Of a stretch of 64,000 nt of DNA, positions 1 through 9,032 are shown one piece after another (position 1 is the first letter of the stretch; each line of letters opens with the position of its first letter). The translations under genes and the position numbers were made by a program. Location: contig CBDFKY010000005.1 of NCBI GenBank assembly GCA_965248995.1, positions 124,001 to 188,000 on the forward strand, written 5' to 3'. Origin of the DNA: CBDFKY01 sp965248995. Lineage in GTDB: Bacteria; Pseudomonadota; Alphaproteobacteria; Rickettsiales; UBA998. The notes beneath the pieces are model-generated. The model had not been told where the DNA came from. It did not search any database and worked only from the letters and a program-made list of their open reading frames with translations.

Positions 1-1
1 T

Positions 2-214
2 GAAACGGTTGAGAAAGGCCCTTTACCTAAAAGCGCCAATATAACGCTTGCCGTGCTGGCAACCGTGGGCGCGGCGATCGGCATTCATCATTTGCTTTCC
101 TCCGGCGAACGAAAGGAACACGAAAAGAGCGAAAAGAAAATGTCGTTCCTAGCCAAGGAAATTGAAAAAACCCGCAAAGGGATCGAATCGACGGCTGCGG
201 GAGTCGGGGTCTAG
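2..214 (+). CDS. C-terminal part of a small membrane protein (5' cut by window)
   Basis: The frame is open from the first bases to a TAG at 212-214, giving about 70 residues with no start inside that looks better than one to the left of the window. One hydrophobic segment rich in Ala, Leu, Val and Gly (about residues 12-31 of the fragment) is followed by a Lys/Glu-rich charged tail, as in a single-pass inner-membrane protein with a cytoplasmic coiled tail. It converges on metG, with only 6 nt between the stops. I do not recognise the family. Confidence 0.5.
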   Translation, partial: ETVEKGPLPKSANITLAVLATVGAAIGIHHLLSSGERKEHEKSEKKMSFLAKEIEKTRKGIESTAAGVGV

Positions 215-220
215 CACCCT

Positions 221-1762
221 CTACTGTTCCTCCACTACCTGAAAACGGGGAAAAATACCCTCCGGTTCCGGTAGTACGGCACCTGTTACCAGCGCATAAT
301 CGGAACTGATGCAATCGTTTTCGCGGGCATTCTCAGGAATGGAAAGCTGAAAAAGCATTTTATCGGCAGCCGTAGGCATAAAAGGCTGCAGACACAGCGC
401 GATGCAGCGAATGCCTTCCAACAGCGTGTAAAGCACCGCTTCCATACGCGGCGCGTCGGTTTTCTTCAATGCCCAGGGAGCTTGTGCGTCGATATATTCA
501 TTGAGACTGCGGCCCACTTCCACCACAGCGTCCAGCGCAGCATGAAATTTCATGTCGGCCAGAGTGGTGCGCACGGCCTGCTGCAATCCATAGGCGCTTT
601 TCAGCAGCGTGTGATCGGCTTCCGTCATCGCATCACGGTTCGGTACCCTTCCGTCGCATTGCTTCTGCACCATGGCCAGGCTTCGCTGGGCCAGATTTCC
701 GATCGTATTTGCCAGCTCGCTGTTGATCCGCTGCACCATGGCGAGCCGTGAAAAGTTCCCGTCCGAACCGAACGGCACTTCGCGGAGCAGGAAATATCGC
801 GTCTGATCAAGGCCATAGGTTTCTATCAACTGTTCCGGTTTGATGACGTTGCCGAGCGACTTGGAAATTTTCTGTCCCTCATTCGTCCACCAGCCGTGCG
901 CGAATACCTGCGTAGGCAGCGGCACTCCCGCACTCATCAGGAACGCGGGCCAGTAGACGGCATGGAAACGCAGAATGTCTTTTCCCACCACATGCATCAC
1001 TTCACCGTCCCGCCAGAATGACTGATATAGGGCGCTGTCCAACTCCGGATAATCGATCGCGGTGAGGTAATTGACCAGCGCGTCCAGCCAGACATACATC
1101 ACATGCGCTTCGGCACCCGGAACCTTGATTCCCCACTTGAAAGAGGTACGGGAAATGGAGAGATCACGAAGACCGCTACGCACGAAACTGATCACTTCGT
1201 TGCGGCGGCTCTCAGGCGCGATAAATTCGGGATGCGCTTCGTAATGCGAGAGCAACGGTTCCGCCCACTCGGACAGGCGAAAGAAATAACTCGGTTCCTC
1301 AACCCATTCCACCGGCGCACCGGTCGGAGCCAGCCCGCCCACCAGTTCTTCCTCACCGTAGAACGCTTCGTCGCGTACCGAGTACCATCCTGCATAGCTG
1401 CCGAGATAGATATCCCCCTTTTTCATCAACGCATCCCACATCGCCTGCGCCGCACGGATATGGCGCGGTTCCGTGGTGCGGATGAAATCGTCGTTGGAAA
1501 GCTGTAATTCGGACGCCAGCTCATGGAACGATTCCGACACCATATCCACGAATTCCTGTGGCGTCAGTCCAGCGGTGGCGGCGGATTTCTCCACTTTCTG
1601 ACCGTGCTCGTCCGTTCCCGTCAAAAATCGCACGTCCCTGCCCTCTAAGCGCTTGTAACGGGCCAGAACGTCGCAGGCGATCGAGGTATAAGCGTGGCCG
1701 ATATGCGGCTTGTCATTGACGTAGTAAATGGGAGTGGTGATGTAGAAGGGGCGCTTGGTCAT
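221..1762 (-). CDS. metG: Methionyl-tRNA synthetase
   Basis: Cytoplasmic class I aminoacyl-tRNA synthetase that charges tRNA-Met. The HIGH motif is at residues 20-23 and the KMSKS loop appears as KISKS at about 298-302. At 513 residues it is the short form with no C-terminal tRNA-binding (EMAP-like) extension. The open frame extends upstream, but the ATG at 1762 opens directly into the conserved family N-terminus (KRPFYITTPIYYVN), so I place the start there. It lies 22 nt after holB in the same operon, the usual alphaproteobacterial order tmk-holB-metG. Confidence 0.97.
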   Translation of the reverse strand: MTKRPFYITTPIYYVNDKPHIGHAYTSIACDVLARYKRLEGRDVRFLTGTDEHGQKVEKSAATAGLTPQEFVDMVSESFHELASELQLSNDDFIRTTEPRHIRAAQAMWDALMKKGDIYLGSYAGWYSVRDEAFYGEEELVGGLAPTGAPVEWVEEPSYFFRLSEWAEPLLSHYEAHPEFIAPESRRNEVISFVRSGLRDLSISRTSFKWGIKVPGAEAHVMYVWLDALVNYLTAIDYPELDSALYQSFWRDGEVMHVVGKDILRFHAVYWPAFLMSAGVPLPTQVFAHGWWTNEGQKISKSLGNVIKPEQLIETYGLDQTRYFLLREVPFGSDGNFSRLAMVQRINSELANTIGNLAQRSLAMVQKQCDGRVPNRDAMTEADHTLLKSAYGLQQAVRTTLADMKFHAALDAVVEVGRSLNEYIDAQAPWALKKTDAPRMEAVLYTLLEGIRCIALCLQPFMPTAADKMLFQLSIPENARENDCISSDYALVTGAVLPEPEGIFPRFQVVEEQ

Positions 1763-1784
1763 GAACGCAACCTTAGTAGGCTTT

Positions 1785-2882
1785 TCATGCCGTTGCAACC
1801 ATTTGACCCAGCAACTGCATAAGGGTGTAGCGCTTATCGAGATAAAGCGTTTCCGAATCGCGGTAAACCGCACGCTGCCGGTCCCATACGGACAAACAGT
1901 GTGACAGCGAAAAGCGTCGCGAAAGATATTCAGCCGCCTGTTTTACCTCTGGAATAAGAATAGAATTTTCCGTTCCCTGATGACATTGAACGACGGCAAG
2001 CAAAAACATATCCAGCAACGCCTGCCAATGAGATAAGGTAAACGCTGCGTCTTTCATCGCCGCTTCCCCTAATTCCGCCAGCAGATATGGCTGCGCTTCC
2101 GGCTTTGCGCCAAGGAATTCGGTCAGGTAGCGCACATGATGCAGCCAGCCGGTGCGCATCCATTCATGGGCAAGGCCGGGGGAGCCCCCTGTAACCCTGT
2201 TCAAGAAACGCAACTGCTCCGGCTGCATTTCCGACTCTCCCACGATGCGTTCAAAGATGGAAAAGGCAGGAACGGCAAACGAGTGTTCACGGCAGCGGGA
2301 AGGGATGGTCGGCAGCAGTGCGTCCGGCTTATGGGAGATCAGGATAAACAGGCTTTGTGGGGGTGGCTCTTCCAGCCATTTCAGCAATGCGTTGGATGCA
2401 TGAATGCCGAGCGCGTCGACGGAATCGATCAGGACGATTTTCCAGCCGCCTTCACCGGCGGTCCTGGAAAGGAACGTACCGATGGCGCGCACCTGCCCGA
2501 TTAGAATTTCCCGTTTGAATACCTGTTTTTTCTGGTCATATTCCGGATGCACCCGCATGAAATCAGGATGGGACCCTTGTGAAATGCGTCCTAAAGTGCT
2601 TGAGTCTTTCTGATATTTCAACGTGGCGGTTGAAGGGGGAGATACTTGCGTTCCTGCGAATAAATCCACTTCCCTGTCATCATCATGTTGCGGCGGGGCA
2701 AGCAGACTGACCGCCAGACGAAACGCCATGGACGCTTTGCCGATTCCTTGAATGCCCGTAAATAAATAAGCGGAAGGAAGGCGGCGGGAAAGTATCGCCT
2801 CCGCAAGCTGGGCTTCGATTGCCTCATGTCCATGGATGACGGGAGGAAAAACCGAAAGATCGCTTTTTGCGTTCACCGCCAC
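1785..2882 (-). CDS. holB: DNA polymerase III delta' subunit
   Basis: Clamp-loader subunit of the replicative polymerase, 365 residues. A P-loop-like GIQGIGKAS lies at about residues 43-51, followed by the AAA+ arrangement with the KIVLIDSVDALG Walker B region and an SRC motif (PTIPSRCRE). The start overlaps the end of tmk by 10 nt, which suggests translational coupling. Position between tmk and metG supports the call. Confidence 0.93.
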   Translation of the reverse strand: MAVNAKSDLSVFPPVIHGHEAIEAQLAEAILSRRLPSAYLFTGIQGIGKASMAFRLAVSLLAPPQHDDDREVDLFAGTQVSPPSTATLKYQKDSSTLGRISQGSHPDFMRVHPEYDQKKQVFKREILIGQVRAIGTFLSRTAGEGGWKIVLIDSVDALGIHASNALLKWLEEPPPQSLFILISHKPDALLPTIPSRCREHSFAVPAFSIFERIVGESEMQPEQLRFLNRVTGGSPGLAHEWMRTGWLHHVRYLTEFLGAKPEAQPYLLAELGEAAMKDAAFTLSHWQALLDMFLLAVVQCHQGTENSILIPEVKQAAEYLSRRFSLSHCLSVWDRQRAVYRDSETLYLDKRYTLMQLLGQMVATA

Positions 2883-3505
2883 TTATGCCACCGGGAGACA
2901 ATCTGCTCATGCAGGACACTCATTTCCAGCGAAGCGTCCAGGACGATGATCCGGCCCGGCTCGCTGCGCGATAATGTAAGGAACCCCTCACGCAAATGCG
3001 TATGGAATTCGAGGCCCAGTTCTTCGAACCGCGTTTCCTTACCGTGGCGTTCAGAGGCACGTTTCAGTCCTTGCGCAGGTTCAATATCCAATAAAAACGT
3101 AAAATCAGGGACGAACGTCGATAAGGTGAGGCGGTGCAATTGATCGTAAAACGAAACTCCCAGCCCTCTTGCAAACCCCTGATAAGCGCGTGAAGAGTCA
3201 TGAAACCGGTCACAAATAACGGTAATGCCCTGCCGCAACGCGGGTAGAATGACTCGGTTCACGTGTTCGATCCGTGCCGCCAGAAATAATAATATTTCGC
3301 TTTCAGGAAGCCAGGAAATTTCACCCGCTTCCACCACCAGACTACGAAGCTTTTCCGCTACCGGCGTCCCGCCCGGTTCTCGTGTGGTGATATGAGGAAT
3401 GTTTTCCGAACTTAAATATTCGCTCAACAACTGCACTTGGGTCGTCTTACCACTGCCCTCCCCTCCTTCAAACGTGATGAACAGCCCACGTCGCTTGTCG
3501 GTCAT
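2873..3505 (-). CDS. tmk: Thymidylate kinase
   Basis: Converts dTMP to dTDP. 210 residues, normal for the family. The P-loop GGEGSGKTT is at residues 14-22, the DR(Y/F)-type motif appears as DRFHDSSRAYQG, and EPGGTP follows the first helix region. It starts 5 nt after dacA stops and overlaps holB downstream. Confidence 0.96.
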   Translation of the reverse strand: MTDKRRGLFITFEGGEGSGKTTQVQLLSEYLSSENIPHITTREPGGTPVAEKLRSLVVEAGEISWLPESEILLFLAARIEHVNRVILPALRQGITVICDRFHDSSRAYQGFARGLGVSFYDQLHRLTLSTFVPDFTFLLDIEPAQGLKRASERHGKETRFEELGLEFHTHLREGFLTLSRSEPGRIIVLDASLEMSVLHEQIVSRWHKWR

Positions 3506-3510
3506 CAGAT

Positions 3511-4656
3511 TCAGGCGCCCGCAATGAGGGTATGAAGATTGGTCATCAAACGTTTGACGAAACCGGCGGCCGGCACATCGGCGGCAGCGAACACATCAAT
3601 GGTCTGCGGTGAAAACGCGGGATGGGTAATCTTCAATACTCCCACCTTCTGTCCTTTTTTGATGGGGGCTTTCAAGCCCGTACTATATGTGACAGAAGCG
3701 GCGAGACCCTCTTTCTGAACGGTGGGAAGCGTTATTACCGACCCGTCTTCGGCAGTTACGGGCACCGTGTCAACCGCGCCATACCATACCGGCAGGGAGG
3801 CCAGCACCTTTCCTTCTTTGCCAGGCTTGACATTCCGGGATTCGGCGAAGGCATAGTTATAGAGCTTTTCCGCTTCCTGGGCACGCTCCTTCTCACTGGC
3901 GAGACCTGCCACCACGACTTCTATACGTCGCCCCTCTTTCATACCCGAAATGGTGATGCCATATCCCGCATCATCGGTATGGCCCGTTTTCAGGCCGTCC
4001 ACCCCAAGATTTTTGGAAAGCAGCAGGTTACGGTTATACTGGTGGATACCGTTATAAGTAAATTCAGGTACGGCATAAATCTTATAATATTCGGGATATT
4101 CCGTGATGGTATTGCGTGCCAGCAGCGCCAGGTCATATACCGTCGTGACGTGTTCCTCGTCCGGCCATCCGGTGGCGTTCTTGAAATTGGTGTCCTTCAT
4201 CCCGATTTCATGCGCTTCCTGGGTCATACGCTCGGCGAAACGTTCCTCACTGCCTGCGAATCCTTCCGCGAACGTGATGCAGGCATCGTTCCCGGACTGG
4301 ATCACGATCCCGTGCATCAGTTCGTCCACGGTGACGGAAGCGCCGAGCGGCACGAACATTTTCGATCCCTGTTTGCTCCAGGCGTTCTCACTGACCGTGT
4401 AGGTATCCGTCGGCTTGATCTGGCCGGCTTTCAGCGCTTCGAACATCAGATGCGCCGTCATCATCTTGGTCATGGAGGCGGGAAACATCTTTTCATGGGC
4501 GGCTTTATCGAAGATCACCACGCCCGTTTCATGGTCCATCGCCACCGCGTGCACCGCTTTCGTTTCAAACGCGGTGGCGCTATTGCACCATGACACTATC
4601 ATTACGGCCGCAACGTATTTCAGGACATTCATCTGTTGATTCGCGTATTTCATCAT
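3511..4656 (-). CDS. dacA: D-alanyl-D-alanine carboxypeptidase (PBP5/6 type)
   Basis: Periplasmic serine peptidase that trims the terminal D-Ala from peptidoglycan pentapeptides. An N-terminal signal sequence is followed by all three penicillin-binding motifs: SMTK (S61, K64), SGN (121-123) and KTG (223-225). A beta-rich PBP5-type C-terminal domain follows, ending in a possible membrane-anchoring amphipathic helix. The ATG at 4656 overlaps the rlpA stop by 4 nt, which supports this start. It belongs to an envelope-maintenance run with rlpA and the mltB-like gene. Confidence 0.95.
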   Translation of the reverse strand: MMKYANQQMNVLKYVAAVMIVSWCNSATAFETKAVHAVAMDHETGVVIFDKAAHEKMFPASMTKMMTAHLMFEALKAGQIKPTDTYTVSENAWSKQGSKMFVPLGASVTVDELMHGIVIQSGNDACITFAEGFAGSEERFAERMTQEAHEIGMKDTNFKNATGWPDEEHVTTVYDLALLARNTITEYPEYYKIYAVPEFTYNGIHQYNRNLLLSKNLGVDGLKTGHTDDAGYGITISGMKEGRRIEVVVAGLASEKERAQEAEKLYNYAFAESRNVKPGKEGKVLASLPVWYGAVDTVPVTAEDGSVITLPTVQKEGLAASVTYSTGLKAPIKKGQKVGVLKITHPAFSPQTIDVFAAADVPAAGFVKRLMTNLHTLIAGA

Positions 4657-6020
4657 TCCACCATAATCCGGGCATCCTTATAGCCCATATCTTTCGTCTG
4701 ACGCAAGATACTCATTGCCTGATGATATCCGTTTACCGGGCCGAGGATGACACGATACACCGTACCGGAATCACTAGAGATCGGCATGATACGCGCTTTA
4801 CCGATCGCACCGAGTTCTTCCACATGTTTCTTTGCGTTGACCAAATTGCTGAATGCAGCCGTTTGCACCTTGAATTGCTGGGAATCCGACATGATGGTCG
4901 GAGTGGCACCGAACGCCGGATGCTCGGAATCAGTCACGAACGAAGCGAGTGCGAGAGGGGCTGAAGGTTTGCCCGGATGAAAGGAAATATGTACCACGTT
5001 TTCATGTTCCGCCAGATCGGCCGCCGCCACTTTGGTCGCAGGTAAATCAGTTGTAGCGGCCGGTTTTTCCTTTTGCGCCGCCGCTTGGGACGGAGCGACC
5101 TTCAAAGCACTGGATTTCTTCGTATCGAGTGAAGCAGTCTGGATAGCGTGCGCTTGCACTTTCTGCGATGTGACGGGCGGCAATTCCTCAGCTTTTATCA
5201 TTTCCGGCTTATAGGAGGAATCTGCCAGTCGCAGGGCAGGTTTCACGTCCGGACGCTCCGCGCTTCTTTTGCTCTCCGCCTGTGCCAGCTGTTTTCCGGC
5301 ATTTTTTGTCTCATGCGGCACGCCATGCTTTTCCAGGCGGCTCGATGCTACATTCGCGAGTTTGAGATCGGCTTTTTCAGCGTCACTCGCATCCGCCATC
5401 ATGTAGTCGGGAATATCAAGTCCGAGACCCGCGACATATTGCCGGGTTTCCGCGGGCAGATACTCCACTTTCACTTTTGCCGTGCCGTGGCGGATCATAT
5501 CCAAGCTGGAGGCCGCTTCCTTGGAAAGATCGATGATACGGTTGCTCGCGAAAGGTCCGCGGTCATTGATACGCACGATGATCGACGCCCCGGTGTCCAT
5601 TCGCGTGACGCGCACCATGGAGGGAAGCGGCAGGGTGCGGTGCGCCGCCGTCATCTCATGCTGGTCGTATTGTTCACCGCTGGCCGTCTCACGTCCGTGA
5701 AACGTCGGGCCGTACCATGAGGCGATGCCGGTTTCGCTGTAATGCGGCTCGGCACGCGGATAATACGTCGTTCCATTGACCGTGTACGCCTTGCCCAGTT
5801 TCACCGCCGTAGGATTTTCCGTGCCTCCGAAAGGAGAATAGCCGCCGGAATAATCTCCACTGTGATGGCTGTTATTGCCGGAACTGCACGCCACCAGCCC
5901 GAGCAGTACGCAACCCATCAGTGCGTGGGGTTTGCAGGCAAGTCTGGCCGTGCGAAGCGCCGTCCTACGCTTAAAGGAAAGTCGTTGTTTCTGCGCCGTT
6001 TTCTTTGCTGCTTTCGCCAT
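4653..6020 (-). CDS. rlpA: Septal ring lytic transglycosylase RlpA family lipoprotein
   Basis: Outer-membrane lipoprotein that acts on denuded glycan strands at septa. A basic N-terminus leads to a lipobox ending LVAC at about residue 45. A double-psi beta-barrel domain follows (GIASWYGPTFHGRETASG ... NDRGPF), then a low-complexity linker and a C-terminal SPOR domain (about the last 80 residues) that would bind septal peptidoglycan. A TTG 9 nt further upstream is in frame, but the ATG at 6020 has a GGAG at good spacing, so I chose it (455 residues). Confidence 0.93.
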   Translation of the reverse strand: MAKAAKKTAQKQRLSFKRRTALRTARLACKPHALMGCVLLGLVACSSGNNSHHSGDYSGGYSPFGGTENPTAVKLGKAYTVNGTTYYPRAEPHYSETGIASWYGPTFHGRETASGEQYDQHEMTAAHRTLPLPSMVRVTRMDTGASIIVRINDRGPFASNRIIDLSKEAASSLDMIRHGTAKVKVEYLPAETRQYVAGLGLDIPDYMMADASDAEKADLKLANVASSRLEKHGVPHETKNAGKQLAQAESKRSAERPDVKPALRLADSSYKPEMIKAEELPPVTSQKVQAHAIQTASLDTKKSSALKVAPSQAAAQKEKPAATTDLPATKVAAADLAEHENVVHISFHPGKPSAPLALASFVTDSEHPAFGATPTIMSDSQQFKVQTAAFSNLVNAKKHVEELGAIGKARIMPISSDSGTVYRVILGPVNGYHQAMSILRQTKDMGYKDARIMVE

Positions 6021-6025
6021 GATGT

Positions 6026-7012
6026 TCAAGCTCCTTTAACATTTCCTTTTGCGATCTCATCCGCCAGCAATCCGACGGCGGTACCGAAAAGTCGTGAAAA
6101 ATTCCATTTCAGGAAAATATGATAATTGGGATAGATCAGGTACGCCCCTTCCGATGGCTTCCCGGGTAGCATGAATGCGGCCTGTGGGCTGGTTCCATCG
6201 GGTAATGAGGTACCATCTGCAAAACGGATGCCACGGTCTCTCCAATGGGTGATCGGAAAAAACCCGTTGATATTTTCCTGGGCTACGTCAAATCCTTGGG
6301 GGAGCGTCACCTCCTTTCCCCATCCTTCATGCTGCTGCCAGCCGCTCTGATTGAGATAATTGGCGATCGAGGCGAACACGTCGGGCAGCGACGTCCAGAT
6401 ATTCTTATGGCCGTCTCCGTCATAATCGACGGCGAAATGCAGGTAGCTGGAAGGCATGAACTGGCATTGCCCCATCGCTCCGGCCCATGAGCCTTTCATC
6501 TGGTCGAAACTGATGTTGCCTTCCTGAATGATTTTCAGGGAGGTGATGAATTCACGTGTGAACAGCGCTTCCCTCCGTCCTTCATAAGCAAGGGAAGCCA
6601 GAGCACGGGGGACGTTCTCACCACCGGAAAAACTGCCGTAGTTGGTCTCGATGCCCCATAAAGCGAGAATGTAGGGGGCAGGCACGCCATAGGTTTTCGC
6701 TACCTGTTCCAGCAGGATGCGATGCTTGGCATACATCTCCCTGCCCTTCTGCACACGCGCGGCAGAGACGATGTTCTGACGGTATTTGGTGAATCGCAGC
6801 GTATCTTCCGGCTGCTGCTTGTCTTTGGCGAGCACGCGGTGATTGATGGTAAAACCGTCGAACACCTGATCAAGCAGGTCGTCGGAAATACCCTCGGCGC
6901 GGGCTTTTTCCCGCAGGCCTCGCACGAACGTATCCATAGGTTTTGCATGGGCGGAAGCTGCACTCATCATAAAGAAAATCGCAACCCAGACCGTTAAGAC
7001 CAGTGTTTTCAT
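6026..7012 (-). CDS. MltB-family lytic murein transglycosylase
   Basis: Secreted enzyme that cleaves peptidoglycan glycan strands. It has a signal peptide (cleavage near AHA, residue 23), an SLT domain with catalytic Glu122 in GIETNYG, and the GAMGQCQFMPSSY motif typical of MltB rather than Slt. 328 residues with no clear lipobox, so it is probably the soluble periplasmic form. It is first gene of the minus-strand run into rlpA, with 5 nt to the rlpA ATG. The 65-nt gap to the divergent gene at 7078 must hold both promoters. Confidence 0.92.
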   Translation of the reverse strand: MKTLVLTVWVAIFFMMSAASAHAKPMDTFVRGLREKARAEGISDDLLDQVFDGFTINHRVLAKDKQQPEDTLRFTKYRQNIVSAARVQKGREMYAKHRILLEQVAKTYGVPAPYILALWGIETNYGSFSGGENVPRALASLAYEGRREALFTREFITSLKIIQEGNISFDQMKGSWAGAMGQCQFMPSSYLHFAVDYDGDGHKNIWTSLPDVFASIANYLNQSGWQQHEGWGKEVTLPQGFDVAQENINGFFPITHWRDRGIRFADGTSLPDGTSPQAAFMLPGKPSEGAYLIYPNYHIFLKWNFSRLFGTAVGLLADEIAKGNVKGA

Positions 7013-7077
7013 GGGTATCTTTGTAGCAAAAAGAATTCATTTCTCAAGCATTCATTCACCCGCTACGTTAAGGACAT

Positions 7078-8250
7078 ATGGGGAACGATTCAAAAATCAT
7101 AGCATGTAACCGTCAGGATGTCGGAGAAGAATTATCAAAAATCTTTTTAGACCAGACGCTTTTAGTGGTAAGTGATCACAATACCGCCAACGCCTATGGC
7201 TTTTCGGATACACCGCCTTTCGCCTGCAATGCGCATCACTGTTATGCCGCATCTCCGCAGGCGGATATGGAGACCGCCCTGCAACTGCTGGAGAAAGCAC
7301 GGGATTTTCAAGCCGTACTGGCTGTGGGAAGCGGCACGATCAACGATCTCTGCAAATATGCCGCGTGCCGGGCAGGAATTCCCTATGCGGTCCTGGCATC
7401 GGCTCCTTCGATGAACGGGTATGTTTCGGGTAATGCGTCCTTGACGTACGAAGGGTATAAACAGTCTTTCCATGCCGCTCCGCCCGTCGCCCTGCTGTAT
7501 GACCCGCAAGTGCTCTCGGACGCTCCTGCCCGTCTGATTGCCAGTGGTGTGGGAGATACGTTATGTCTCACCACCGTGATCAACGATGCCTGGCTGAGCC
7601 ATGCCGTGCGACATACGGCTTTTGATACGGATATGTTTGAACCTCTCAACCACCGGCAGAGTGTACTGTTAAAATCTTTCGAAGCTCGGACTACCTCGGG
7701 ACGCATCGTACCTTTGATGGAAGCGTTGATCGCAGGCGGACAGGCGATGCGGCAGGCCGGAAGCAGTCACCCTGCCTCGCAAGGAGAACATATGATCGCG
7801 CATGTGCTGGAGATATTGAACCCGATGCTGTCCAAACGCCGTTTCCACGGCGAAATCATCGCGGTGACGACTCTTACCATGCTGAGTCTTCAGGAAGAAC
7901 TGCGAAAAAATGAAACAGGATTTTTTCATTTTGCGCCCTTTCCTTATGAACAGATCGAAGAATCATGTGGAACGGCGATTACGGAGCGCTGGCAGAAGGA
8001 ATATACTGAAAAATGCATCCGTCCTGTCGATACGCTGAAAATTTCCGATATACCGCCATACGGATCTTTAAAGGGGTTAAATGCGAATACATTGAAAACC
8101 ATCCTGAAAAAAGCGGGATGCCCAACCTCATCCGAAGAGTTGGGCATAGATGGAAATATCTACAGAAAAGCGGTCGCATTAGCCTCTTTCAGCCGCGACC
8201 GCTTGACATGGCTGGATATCGCGGCTTCGAACGCTGCGCTACGTGGGTGA
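7078..8250 (+). CDS. sn-glycerol-1-phosphate dehydrogenase-like (AraM/EgsA family)
   Basis: A member of the iron/zinc polyol dehydrogenase superfamily that resembles bacterial AraM and archaeal EgsA, which reduce dihydroxyacetone phosphate to sn-glycerol-1-phosphate with NAD(P)H. Visible support is the nucleotide-binding GSGTINDLCKYAA, the ASAPSMNGYVSGNAS stretch, and metal-ligand candidates in SGVGD, SQGEHMIAH and FHGE. 390 residues, full length. The gene is monocistronic on the plus strand and its 3' end overlaps the convergent next gene by 12 nt. G1P versus another polyol phosphate as product cannot be settled here. Confidence 0.8.
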   Translation: MGNDSKIIACNRQDVGEELSKIFLDQTLLVVSDHNTANAYGFSDTPPFACNAHHCYAASPQADMETALQLLEKARDFQAVLAVGSGTINDLCKYAACRAGIPYAVLASAPSMNGYVSGNASLTYEGYKQSFHAAPPVALLYDPQVLSDAPARLIASGVGDTLCLTTVINDAWLSHAVRHTAFDTDMFEPLNHRQSVLLKSFEARTTSGRIVPLMEALIAGGQAMRQAGSSHPASQGEHMIAHVLEILNPMLSKRRFHGEIIAVTTLTMLSLQEELRKNETGFFHFAPFPYEQIEESCGTAITERWQKEYTEKCIRPVDTLKISDIPPYGSLKGLNANTLKTILKKAGCPTSSEELGIDGNIYRKAVALASFSRDRLTWLDIAASNAALRG

Positions 8251-8898
8251 ACCGGCCAGTTGAGGTGTTTGCGCGGCCTGACGGGCAGCCAGAACTCTTT
8301 CTACCGCGCCGCCCTGGACAGGAGCTCCGCTCCTTCCCGCTTCGATCTCCGCCAGCGGAGCGGAATTCTTATAACTCATGCCCGCGTCGGCCGAGCGTGC
8401 CCGGGCCTGTACCAGCTGGGACTGCGCGGCCTGTTGCTTCGTGGCGATTTCGGCTGCGGCATATTCTTTTTCCATCCGGCCTTTGCCGATAGAACCGCCG
8501 ATCATGCCTCCGATGACCGGAACGGCGGCGCCAACCGCCAGGATGGGCAATATCAGCGGCGTTGCGAAAAGTGCCGCCAGCCCTGCCGCCCCTCCAACGA
8601 TAGTGAATGCGGTCGTGCCGACAGCGGCTGCACCGAGCACGGAACCGGCCAGCGCTTCGCGGTTAAAAATGCTTGGCGGTTTGAAGGTTTCCACTACCCC
8701 GCCGGTTCTCTGAATGCTTTGATTATCCTGAATATGCTTGCCTACCCCGCCCGCGATCGCACCGACTACCGTGCCGACCACAGGCCCGCCGATCACGCTG
8801 CCGACGATAGCACCTTTTGCCGCGCCCGAGAGCATTTCTCCGTTCAAAATGCTGGGTTGCTTATTACTTACGATATGCAGGACTGGTTGATTCGCCAT
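8239..8898 (-). CDS. Glycine-zipper membrane protein, unknown function
   Basis: 219 residues, no recognised family beyond glycine-zipper-type sequence. Two imperfect copies of a unit begin PSILNGEMLSGA (about residue 15) and PSIFNREALAGS (about residue 75). Each leads into Gly/Ala-rich hydrophobic helices (GSVIGGPVVGTVVGAIAGG and equivalents), followed by a hydrophobic hairpin, then a charged Ala/Gln-rich tail. No signal peptide is obvious. Such helices often pack in membranes or form oligomers. It is convergent with, and overlaps, the 3' end of the G1P dehydrogenase-like gene. Confidence 0.65.
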   Translation of the reverse strand: MANQPVLHIVSNKQPSILNGEMLSGAAKGAIVGSVIGGPVVGTVVGAIAGGVGKHIQDNQSIQRTGGVVETFKPPSIFNREALAGSVLGAAAVGTTAFTIVGGAAGLAALFATPLILPILAVGAAVPVIGGMIGGSIGKGRMEKEYAAAEIATKQQAAQSQLVQARARSADAGMSYKNSAPLAEIEAGRSGAPVQGGAVERVLAARQAAQTPQLAGSPT

Positions 8899-9032
8899 GG
8901 CAATGCCTAATTATTCATCTACTTAATATACCAACTCTAACGCCATACTGTGAAACTATTATGACGGTCGGGCGGATTTTTTTACCTTCATTCATATTTG
9001 ACTCTTTTCTCGTTCTCTCTTATGAATTCAGC

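Noticed and set aside
3622..4593. 323-residue open frame on the plus strand
   Set aside because: It is antisense to dacA, whose three catalytic motifs are intact; the plus-strand product has no recognisable domain.
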